Positions 17,236-24,250 of a stretch of DNA of 64,000 nt are shown here, one piece after another. The notes under the pieces are model-generated. The model did not search any database and had not been told where the DNA came from. It saw nothing but the letters and a program-made list of their open reading frames with translations. Position 1 is the stretch's first letter. Every line of letters starts with the position of its first letter. The stretch comes from Streptomyces sp. SAT1 (GTDB taxonomy: Bacteria > Actinomycetota > Actinomycetes > Streptomycetales > Streptomycetaceae). The stretch spans positions 6,675,001 through 6,739,000 of the forward strand of contig NZ_CP015849.1 in the NCBI RefSeq assembly GCF_001654495.1, written 5' to 3'. The position numbers and the translations under genes are program-made.

Positions 17236-18256
17236 CACCGAGACGGCCGCGCCGCTCGCCCCACCGCACCCGGCCGGCGCGGGCCCGGCCAGGGCCGTCC
17301 TGCTGCGCCGCGCCCGCGAACTCGCCCTCGTCCCGGCCCTGTTGCTGCTCATGGTGCTCGGCGCGGTCGTCAACGACTCGTTCCTCACCGAACGCAACCT
17401 GATCTCCGTCCTCGGCTCGTCCGCCGCCCTCGCCATGGTGGTGCTCGCCGAGTCGCTGGTGCTGATCACCGGCAAGTTCGACCTGTCCCTGGAATCGGTC
17501 GTGGGCATCGCACCCGCCGTCGGCGCCCTGCTCGTCCTGCCCGCCGCCCAGTCCGGCTGGGGCACCGAACTGGCCGCCCCGCTCGCCCTGCCGGCGATCC
17601 TGGTCGCCGGAGCGGTGGTCGGCGCCTTCAACGGCATCCTGGTCGTCACCCTCAAGCTCAACGCGTTCATCGTGACCCTGGCCATGCTCATCGTGCTGCG
17701 CGGAGTGCTGGTCGGCGCCACCAAGGGCAAGACGCTGTTCGGCATGCCCGACAGCTTCTCCTCGCTGGCCACCACCACCTTCCTCACCGTCCCCCTGTCG
17801 GTGTGGCTGGCCGCCGTCGCCTTCGCCGTCACCGGCCTGGTCCTGCGCCACCACCGCGTGGGCCGCGCCCTGTACGCCATCGGCGGCAACGCCGACGCCG
17901 CGCGCGCGGCCGGGATCCGCGTCGAGCGCGTGATGCTCGGCGTGTTCGTCGTCGCCGGTGTCCTCGCCTCCGTCGGCGGCATCATGCAGACCGGCTACGT
18001 CGGCGCGATCAGCGCCAACCAGGGCCAGAACATGATCTTCACGGTGTTCGCGGCGGCGGTCATCGGCGGCATCAGCCTCGACGGCGGCCGGGGCACCATG
18101 TTCGGCGCGCTCACCGGCGTCCTGCTGCTCGGCGTGGTGCAGAACCTGCTCACCCTCGCCCAGGTGCCGTCGTTCTGGATCCAAGCCATCTACGGCGGGA
18201 TCATCCTGGTCGCCCTCATGATCGCCCGCGTGACGACGGGCCGCGCCCAGGACTGA
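17228..18256 (+). CDS. ABC sugar transporter permease, RbsC type
   Basis: 342 residues with a short Pro/Ala-rich cytoplasmic N-terminus and about ten membrane helices. Family landmarks are VLAESLVLITGKFDLSLESV (the region RbsC uses as the ITGGIDLSVG motif), GAFNGILVVTLKLNAFIVTL, YAIGGNADAARAAGIRV and FAAAVIGGISLDGGRGTMFG. It starts inside the end of the ATPase gene. This is the channel of the predicted L-fucose importer. A 34-base gap separates it from the fuconate dehydratase gene. Confidence 0.92.
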   Translation: MADTETAAPLAPPHPAGAGPARAVLLRRARELALVPALLLLMVLGAVVNDSFLTERNLISVLGSSAALAMVVLAESLVLITGKFDLSLESVVGIAPAVGALLVLPAAQSGWGTELAAPLALPAILVAGAVVGAFNGILVVTLKLNAFIVTLAMLIVLRGVLVGATKGKTLFGMPDSFSSLATTTFLTVPLSVWLAAVAFAVTGLVLRHHRVGRALYAIGGNADAARAAGIRVERVMLGVFVVAGVLASVGGIMQTGYVGAISANQGQNMIFTVFAAAVIGGISLDGGRGTMFGALTGVLLLGVVQNLLTLAQVPSFWIQAIYGGIILVALMIARVTTGRAQD

Positions 18257-18290
18257 CCGCACGGCCCCCGCCACCGACGAAAGGCCACCC

Positions 18291-19667
18291 GTGTCCCCGA
18301 CGCCCGCCCGTGTCACCGCGGTCGACACCCACGACATCCGCTTCCCCACCTCGCGCGAGCTGGACGGCTCCGACGCGATGAACCCGGGCCCCGACTACTC
18401 GGCCGCCTACGTCGTCCTGCGCACCGACGCGGCGAACGGCACAGATGGCACAGACGGCACGGACGGGGCCGAGGGCCATGGCTTCACCTTCACCATCGGG
18501 CGGGGCAACGACGTCCAGGTCGCCGCCGTCCACGCGCTGCGCCACCACGTGGTCGGACGGTCTCTCGACGAACTGTGCGCCGACCCCGGCTCGCTCTTCC
18601 GCGACCTCGTCGGCGACAGCCAACTGCGCTGGCTGGGGCCCGAGAAGGGCGTGATGCACATGGCGATCGGCGCGGTCGTCAACGCCGTGTGGGACCTCGC
18701 CGCCAAACGCGCGGGAAAGCCGCTGTGGCGGCTGCTCGCCGAGGCCGACCCGGCCTGGCTGGTGCGGCAGGTCGACTTCCGCTACCTCACCGACGCCCTC
18801 ACCCCCGACGAGGCCCTCGGCCTGCTGCGCCGCGGCCGGGAGGGCGCCGGTGAGCGCACCGCCCGCCTCCTGGCGCAGGGCTACCCCGCCTACACCACGA
18901 CCCCCGGCTGGCTCGGCTACGACGACGCCAAGCTGACCCGCCTCGCCGCCCAGGCCGTCGCCGACGGCTTCACCCAGATCAAGCTGAAGGTCGGCGCCGA
19001 CCTCGCCGACGACGTACGCCGCTGCCGGGTGGCCCGCGCCGTCGTGGGACCCGGTGTGCGCATCGCGGTCGACGCCAACCAGCGCTGGGACGTGGCCGAG
19101 GCCATCCGCTGGACCCGGGCGCTCGCCCCCTACGACCCGTACTGGATCGAGGAGCCCACCAGTCCCGACGACGTCCTCGGCCACGCGGCCATCCGCGAGG
19201 CGGTGGCCCCGGTGAAGGTGGCCACCGGCGAACACGTGCACAACCGCGTCGTCTTCAAGCAGATGCTCCAGGCCGGTGCCCTGGACGTGCTCCAGATCGA
19301 CGCGGCCCGCGTCGGCGGCGTCAACGAGAACCTCGCCATCCTGCTGCTCGCCGCCAAGTACGGCGTGCCGGTCTGCCCGCACGCCGGGGGCGTGGGCCTG
19401 TGCGAACTGGTGCAGCACCTCTCGATGTTCGACTACGTCGCCCTGACCGGCACCACCGAGGACCGCGTCATCGAGTACGTCGACCACCTCCACGACCACT
19501 TCCTGGACCCCGTGGTGATCCGCGACGGCCGCTACACGGCCCCCAGCGCGCCCGGCTTCTCCGCCGCCATGCGGCCGGAGTCCATCGCGCGCTACACCTT
19601 CCCCGGCGGCACCTTCTGGGCCGCCGACCTGGCACAGCAGACACAGCAGAAGGGGCACGCGGCATGA
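18291..19667 (+). CDS. L-fuconate dehydratase (enolase superfamily)
   Basis: 458 residues from GTG 18291. It matches the L-fuconate dehydratase/ENOSF1 branch of the mandelate-racemase subgroup: GFTFTIGRGNDVQVAA near the N-terminus, the base motif IKLKVG, metal ligands in VDANQRW, WIEEPTSPDD and TGEHVHN, and the very characteristic VCPHAGGVGLCELVQHLSMF. The reaction converts L-fuconate to 2-keto-3-deoxy-L-fuconate plus water, with Mg2+, in the cytoplasm. An unusual surface insertion near residues 50-60 is built from three 9-base tandem repeats (18438-18464) giving GTD repeats. It overlaps the following SDR gene by 4 bases. Confidence 0.93.
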   Translation: MSPTPARVTAVDTHDIRFPTSRELDGSDAMNPGPDYSAAYVVLRTDAANGTDGTDGTDGAEGHGFTFTIGRGNDVQVAAVHALRHHVVGRSLDELCADPGSLFRDLVGDSQLRWLGPEKGVMHMAIGAVVNAVWDLAAKRAGKPLWRLLAEADPAWLVRQVDFRYLTDALTPDEALGLLRRGREGAGERTARLLAQGYPAYTTTPGWLGYDDAKLTRLAAQAVADGFTQIKLKVGADLADDVRRCRVARAVVGPGVRIAVDANQRWDVAEAIRWTRALAPYDPYWIEEPTSPDDVLGHAAIREAVAPVKVATGEHVHNRVVFKQMLQAGALDVLQIDAARVGGVNENLAILLLAAKYGVPVCPHAGGVGLCELVQHLSMFDYVALTGTTEDRVIEYVDHLHDHFLDPVVIRDGRYTAPSAPGFSAAMRPESIARYTFPGGTFWAADLAQQTQQKGHAA

Positions 19668-20419
19668 ACGACTTCGACGGACTGAGGGCCCTGGTGACGG
19701 GTGGCGCCTCCGGCATCGGCCGGGCCACCGCCGACCTCCTGGCCGGGCGGGGCGCCCATGTCGCGGTGCTGGACCTGGACCCCTCGGCCGTGGACAAGCC
19801 CCTGTACGCCTTCCGTGCCGACGTGACCGACGACGTCCTGGTGCGCACCGCCGTCGAGGCGGCCGCCGACACCCTCGGCGGAGTCGACATCCTCGTCAAC
19901 AACGCGGGCATCGGCGCCCAGGGCACCGTCGAGGACAACGACGACGCCGAGTGGCACCGCGTCCTGGACGTCAACGTCCTCGGCATCGTCCGCACCACCC
20001 GCGCCGCCCTGCCGCACCTGCGCGCCTCCGACCACGCGGCCGTCGTCAACACCTGTTCGATAGCGGCCACCGCCGGCCTCCCGCAGCGCGCCCTCTACAG
20101 CGCCAGCAAGGGCGCCGTCCTCTCCCTCACCCTCGCCATGGCCGCCGACCACATCCGCGAGGGCATCCGCGTCAACTGCGTCAACCCGGGCACCGTGGAC
20201 ACCCCCTGGGTCGGCCGGCTGCTGGACTCCGCCCCCGACCCGGCCGCCGAACGCGCCGCCCTCCAGGCCCGCCAGCCCACCGGCCGCCTGGTCACCGCCG
20301 CCGAGGTCGCCGCCGCCATCGCCTATCTGGCGGGCCCGCACTCCGGCGCCACCACCGGCACCGCGCTCGCGGTCGACGGCGGCATGCAGGGCCTGCGGCT
20401 GCGTCCGGCGGCCCGGTGA
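19664..20419 (+). CDS. SDR dehydrogenase, probable 2-keto-3-deoxy-L-fuconate dehydrogenase
   Basis: 251 residues from ATG 19664 (ATGA overlap with the dehydratase). Classical SDR features: nucleotide-binding TGGASGIG, NNAG (VDILVNNAGIG), catalytic Ser in VVNTCSIAAT, YSASKGAV with Tyr and Lys, and the PGTVDTPW loop. In bacterial non-phosphorylating L-fucose pathways, an SDR of this size oxidises C4 of 2-keto-3-deoxy-L-fuconate to the 2,4-diketo acid. The operon position directly after the dehydratase supports that step. L-fucose dehydrogenase is an alternative, but the aldo/keto reductase next door fits that role. Confidence 0.82.
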   Translation: MNDFDGLRALVTGGASGIGRATADLLAGRGAHVAVLDLDPSAVDKPLYAFRADVTDDVLVRTAVEAAADTLGGVDILVNNAGIGAQGTVEDNDDAEWHRVLDVNVLGIVRTTRAALPHLRASDHAAVVNTCSIAATAGLPQRALYSASKGAVLSLTLAMAADHIREGIRVNCVNPGTVDTPWVGRLLDSAPDPAAERAALQARQPTGRLVTAAEVAAAIAYLAGPHSGATTGTALAVDGGMQGLRLRPAAR

Positions 20420-21408
20420 CGGCCCTGGGCGCGACCGGCGTCGAGATCGGCCCCCTCGGCTTCGGCACCGCCGCCCTCGGCAACCTGTACACCGAGGTCG
20501 GCGAGGACCAGGCGCACGAGGCGGTCACCGCCGCCTGGGACGCGGGCATCCGCTACTTCGACACCGCGCCCCACTACGGGCTCGGCCTGGCCGAACGCCG
20601 GCTGGGCGCCGCCCTGCGCACCCGCCCCAGGACGGAGTACACCCTGTCCACCAAGGTGGGCCGCCGCCTGGAGCCCGCCGACCGCACCGGCGACGGCACC
20701 GGCGACGGCACCGGCGACGATCTCGCCGCCGGATTCGCGGTGCCCGCCACCCACCGCCGCGTCTGGGACTTCACCGCCGACGGCATCCGGCGCACCCTGG
20801 AGTCCAGCCTGGACCGCCTCGGCCTCGACCGCGTCGACATCGCCTATCTCCACGACCCCGACGACCACGCCGAAGCGGCCTTCCGCGAGGGCTACCCGGC
20901 CCTGGAGCGACTGCGCGCCGAGGGCCTGGTCGGCGCGATCGGCGCCGGGATGAACCAGAGCGCGCTGCTGACCCGCTTCGTCCACGACACCGATGTCGAC
21001 GTGGTGCTGTGCGCGGGCCGCCACACCCTCCTCGACCACAGCGCCCTGACCGACCTGCTGCCCGCCGCCCTGGCCCGCGGGGTCTCCGTGGTCGTCGGCG
21101 GTGCCTTCAACTCCGGTCTGCTCGCCGATCCGCGGCCGGGCGCCACGTACGACTACACCCAGGCGCCGCCCGCGCTGCTGGAGCGGGCCCTGCGCCTGCG
21201 GGAGACCGCCCGCGCGCACGGCGTCACCCTGCGCGCCGCCGCCCTGTCCCACTGCGCCGCCCACCCGGCCGTGGCCAGTGTGCTGATCGGCGCCCGCTCG
21301 GCCGCCGAGGTGCGCGACTGCGCCGAGCAGTACGCCGTCCCCGTCCCCGCGTCCTTCTGGCGGGAACTGCGCGAGAGGGGCCTGCTGCCGAGAGAGGAGC
21401 CCGTATGA
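20416..21408 (+). CDS. Aldo/keto reductase, probable L-fucose dehydrogenase
   Basis: 330 residues from GTG 20416 (GTGA overlap). AKR fold: LGFGTAALGNLYTEV, DAGIRYFDTAPHYGLGLAERRLG with the catalytic Asp and Tyr, STKVGRRL with the catalytic Lys, and RVDIAYLHDPDD with the His. The LGTAxLG and PHYGxGLSE pattern is that of D-threo-aldose 1-dehydrogenases and Pseudomonas L-fucose dehydrogenase, which oxidise L-fucose at C1 to L-fucono-lactone. Three tandem 12-base repeats (20686-20721) insert a TGDGTGDGTGDD loop after the Lys region. It lies between the SDR and the mutarotase genes. Confidence 0.85.
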   Translation: MTALGATGVEIGPLGFGTAALGNLYTEVGEDQAHEAVTAAWDAGIRYFDTAPHYGLGLAERRLGAALRTRPRTEYTLSTKVGRRLEPADRTGDGTGDGTGDDLAAGFAVPATHRRVWDFTADGIRRTLESSLDRLGLDRVDIAYLHDPDDHAEAAFREGYPALERLRAEGLVGAIGAGMNQSALLTRFVHDTDVDVVLCAGRHTLLDHSALTDLLPAALARGVSVVVGGAFNSGLLADPRPGATYDYTQAPPALLERALRLRETARAHGVTLRAAALSHCAAHPAVASVLIGARSAAEVRDCAEQYAVPVPASFWRELRERGLLPREEPV

Positions 21409-21719
21409 GAGTCGCCCTGCACACCGAGGTGCGCGCCGACCGTGTCGCCGCCTACGAGGCCGCGCACCGGGAGGTGCCCGCCGCGCTCACCGCCGCCATC
21501 CGCGCCGCCGGGGCCACCTCGTGGACCATCTGGCGCAGCGGCACCCACCTGTTCCACCTCCTGGAGTGCGAGGACTACACCCGGCTCCTGGCCGCACTGG
21601 AGCGGCTGCCGGTCAACGTGGCCTGGCAGGCCCGCATGGCCGACCTGCTCGACGTCGCGCACGACTACTCCCGCGACGGCGCCGGAGCGGGCCTGCCCGT
21701 GGTGTGGGAGCTGCCGTGA
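21405..21719 (+). CDS. L-rhamnose mutarotase family protein, probable L-fucose mutarotase
   Basis: 104 residues, the usual length of RhaM-type dimeric alpha/beta-barrel mutarotases. Visible marks are an N-terminal RVALHTEVRADRVAAYEAAH (in RhaM a strand and helix with conserved His), ATSWTIWRSGTHLFHLLECE and a VNVAWQARMADLLD helix. Family members interconvert the alpha and beta anomers of 6-deoxy sugars so that the dehydrogenase receives its preferred form. Overlaps of 4 bases on both sides place it firmly in the operon with the fucose dehydrogenase and the lactonase. Confidence 0.85.
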   Translation: MRVALHTEVRADRVAAYEAAHREVPAALTAAIRAAGATSWTIWRSGTHLFHLLECEDYTRLLAALERLPVNVAWQARMADLLDVAHDYSRDGAGAGLPVVWELP

Positions 21720-22570
21720 CCGTCGACGCCCATCACCACGTATGGGACCTGTCCGTCCGCGACCAGGACTGGATCACCGGTCCGGCGCTGCGCCCGCTGC
21801 GCCGCGACTTCACCCTCGCCGACCTGGCCCCGGAGGCCCGCGCCGCCGGGATCGAGCGCACCGTCCTCGTCCAGACCGTCACCGTGCCCGAGGAGACCCC
21901 GGAGCTGCTGGCCCTGGCCGAGGCGCACGAGCTGATCGCGGGCGTCGTCGGCTGGACGGACCTCACCCGGGCCGACATCGCGGACGAACTGGAGCGGCTG
22001 CGCGCCCTGCCCGGCGGCCGGTGCCTCAAGGGCGTCCGCCACCAGGTCCAGGGCGAGGCCGACCCCCGCTGGCTGCTGCGCCCCGAGGTGCGCCGGGGCC
22101 TGGCCGCCGTCGCCGACGCGGGCCTGGTGTACGACCTGGTCGTCGTCCCCCGCCAGCTCCCCGCCTGCGCCGAGGCGGCGGCCCGCCACCCCGGCCTCAC
22201 CTTCGTCCTGGACCACCTGGGCAAACCGCCCGCCGCCACCGGCGGCACCGAGCCCTGGGCGAGCGGCGTCCGGGCGCTCGCCGCCCTGCCCAACACCGTC
22301 TGCAAGCTGTCGGGCCTGGTCACGGAGGCCGACCCGGCCACGTGGACCGCGGCGGGACTGCGCCCCTACGCGGACACGGTGCTGGACGCCTTCGGACCGG
22401 ACCGGCTGATGTTCGGCTCGGACTGGCCGGTGTGCACCCTGGCCGCCTCCTACGCCGAGGTCCTGGCCACCGCGCGGGAGCTGACCGCCGGACTCGGCGC
22501 GCACGAGCGCACGGCGGTCTTCACCCGGACGGCCGACCGCGTCTACGGGCTGGCTCAGTCCAGCTCGTAG
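21716..22570 (+). CDS. Amidohydrolase, probable L-fucono-1,5-lactonase
   Basis: 284 residues from GTG 21716. Amidohydrolase-2 fold (COG3618 type): metal-binding start VDAHHHVWDL, LKGVRHQVQGE on a middle strand, FVLDHLGKP and the catalytic FGSDWPVC. These enzymes hydrolyse sugar lactones; in L-fucose pathways this is L-fucono-lactone to L-fuconate, feeding the dehydratase encoded upstream. It is the last gene of the operon. The final pathway enzyme, a fumarylacetoacetate-hydrolase-like 2,4-diketo-3-deoxy-L-fuconate hydrolase, is absent here. Confidence 0.87.
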   Translation: MTVDAHHHVWDLSVRDQDWITGPALRPLRRDFTLADLAPEARAAGIERTVLVQTVTVPEETPELLALAEAHELIAGVVGWTDLTRADIADELERLRALPGGRCLKGVRHQVQGEADPRWLLRPEVRRGLAAVADAGLVYDLVVVPRQLPACAEAAARHPGLTFVLDHLGKPPAATGGTEPWASGVRALAALPNTVCKLSGLVTEADPATWTAAGLRPYADTVLDAFGPDRLMFGSDWPVCTLAASYAEVLATARELTAGLGAHERTAVFTRTADRVYGLAQSSS

Positions 22571-22640
22571 TCGAAGCGCATCCGGTGGGTGCCGTCGGCG
22601 TCGACGGCCAGGCCGCAGGTGCCGCGCAACGGCCTCCGGC
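22555..22640 (-). pseudogene. Possible 3' remnant of a lost minus-strand gene
   Basis: On the minus strand, a short frame ends at a TGA (22555-22557) with the deduced tail CGLAVDADGTHRMRFDYELD. Over these codons nearly every third base is G or C, as in real genes here, but no start or upstream continuation is visible before the lipase-maturation gene ends at 22704 in another frame. It overlaps the lactonase stop tail to tail. It could be a decayed gene end or chance; I do not recognise the family. Confidence 0.3.
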
Positions 22641-22703
22641 CTGCCCGTTCCGGCTGCCCGGCCCACCTGGCACGGCGCCCCCGCCGGAGCCCGCCGCACC
22701 CCG

Positions 22704-24128
22704 TCAGTCATCCCGCGCCGCTCCCGCCAGCCGGGTCGGCGCAAGGAACTCCCGTACGAAAGTCCGGTCCCAGCAGGCCCCGGTGGCGCGCAGCTCCGGC
22801 CAGGTCGTGTAGCGGTAGCGGAACAGCCGGGCGCGGACGAAGCGCGGCGGCCGGTCGCGCGGGAACGGCGAGCGGCGCAGCAGCCGCAATGTGTCGCGGT
22901 CGTTCTCCAGGAGCCGTTCCACCAGCGCGCCGAACCACGGCCCGGCGTACGCCGGGGACAGCGCGGCGAACCACATCATCCAGTCCAGGCGCAGATGGTA
23001 CGGGGCGAACTGCCGGGGCCAGTGCCGTACGTCCCCGGGCTTGCCCCTGAACTCGTACTCCCGCCAGTCGGAGTCCTCGCGCGGCACCTCGTCGAGGGTG
23101 CCCTCGATCACCACCTCGTGCCGGATCCGGCCGACGGTGCCGAACGCGCCGTAGGTGTTGACCAGGTGCAGCGGGTCGAACGAGCGGTTCATGACCTGGC
23201 GGCGGGAGATCATGTTCAGCACCGGGCGGTGGCTGAGGAGGACCAGCAGCGCGGCCACGGCCAGGACCAGCACCTCGTACCACAGCGGGGGCGCGGCCAC
23301 GGCGGGCGGCGGGCCGCCCGGCCAGCGGACCGCGGACAGGGCGAGCACGACGGTGATCCAGTTCAGCCAGGCGAAGTTGCCCGAGGCCACCAGCCACAGC
23401 TGGGTGAGGATCATCAGCGCCGCGGCGGCCGTGGCGACCGGCTGCGGGGTGAACAGCAGGAATGGCACCACCAGTTGCGTGAGGTGGTTCGCGGCCGTCT
23501 CCGCCTTGTGCAGCGGCGCGGGCAGCCGGTGGAAGAACCAGCTCAGCGGGCCCGGCATCGGCTGGGTCTCGTGGTGGTAGTACAGGCAGGTCAGGTTCCG
23601 CCAGCACGGGTCGCCGCGCAGCTTGATCAGCCCCGCGCCGAACTCCACCCGGAAGAGGATCCAGCGCAGCAGGAACAGCACGACGACCGGCGGAGCCACC
23701 TCGTCGTTGCCCAGGAACACCGCGAGGAACCCGGTCTCCAGCAGCAGCGACTCCCAGCCGAAGCCGTACCAGGTCTGCCCGACGTTCACGATCGACAGGT
23801 ACAGCGCCCACGGCACCAGCCACAGCAGCAGCGCGCCCCACAGCGGAAGCCACGCGTCCGCCCCCGCCAGCAGCGCCGCCGACACCGCGCACCCGCCCCA
23901 GGCGACCGCCGCGAAGAGCCCGTCCGAGTAGCGCAGGTGGAACAGGCTCGGCGCCCGCCGGAACGGCACCCGCGCCACGAACCGGGGGATCGGCAGCATC
24001 CCGCGCTCGCCCAGCAGCGCCCGGAACTGGAGGGCCGCCGTCAGGAACGCCACGAGGTAGACGGCGGCCAGCGCCCGCTGGAACACCAGCCGGCCGAGCC
24101 AGTAGTCGGGTGCGGTGAACCATCCCAC
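22704..24128 (-). CDS. Lipase maturation factor (LMF1)-like membrane protein
   Basis: 474 residues from GTG 24128, preceded by GGAAGGAG; the longer frame would run into the divergent gene. The N-terminus matches the LMF pattern: YWLGRLVFQRALAAVYLVAF, FRALLGERGMLP, SDGLFAAVAWGGC. Later come the family landmarks GYGWESLLLETGFLAVFL (here FGFGWESL-like), RWILFRVEFGAGLIKLRGDP, CLYYHHETQPMPGPLSWFFH and a soluble C-terminal region with EYEFRGKPGD and LRLDWMMWFAAL. There are about eight membrane helices. Animal LMF1 helps lipases fold in the ER; the bacterial role is unknown. Divergent from the phosphatase gene, with three 9-base repeats between. Confidence 0.88.
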   Translation of the reverse strand: MGWFTAPDYWLGRLVFQRALAAVYLVAFLTAALQFRALLGERGMLPIPRFVARVPFRRAPSLFHLRYSDGLFAAVAWGGCAVSAALLAGADAWLPLWGALLLWLVPWALYLSIVNVGQTWYGFGWESLLLETGFLAVFLGNDEVAPPVVVLFLLRWILFRVEFGAGLIKLRGDPCWRNLTCLYYHHETQPMPGPLSWFFHRLPAPLHKAETAANHLTQLVVPFLLFTPQPVATAAAALMILTQLWLVASGNFAWLNWITVVLALSAVRWPGGPPPAVAAPPLWYEVLVLAVAALLVLLSHRPVLNMISRRQVMNRSFDPLHLVNTYGAFGTVGRIRHEVVIEGTLDEVPREDSDWREYEFRGKPGDVRHWPRQFAPYHLRLDWMMWFAALSPAYAGPWFGALVERLLENDRDTLRLLRRSPFPRDRPPRFVRARLFRYRYTTWPELRATGACWDRTFVREFLAPTRLAGAARDD

Positions 24129-24196
24129 GGTCGTGCACGCTCCTTCCCTGCCGGTGCCCCGGCCCCCGCCGCGGACCGGGTTCCCCCCGCTGTCCG

Positions 24197-24223
24197 CTCG
24201 AAGAACTCGAAGAACTCGAAGAA
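24197..24223. repeat. Three 9-bp direct repeats in a divergent promoter region
   Basis: CTCGAAGAA is repeated three times in perfect register (24197-24205, 24206-24214, 24215-24223), within the 122-base gap between two divergent starts. The 9-base period is close to one helical turn, so either slippage or an iteron-like binding site is possible. Confidence 0.8.
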
Positions 24224-24250
24224 TCGGCCAATTCCTGGCAAGGTGGGCCC

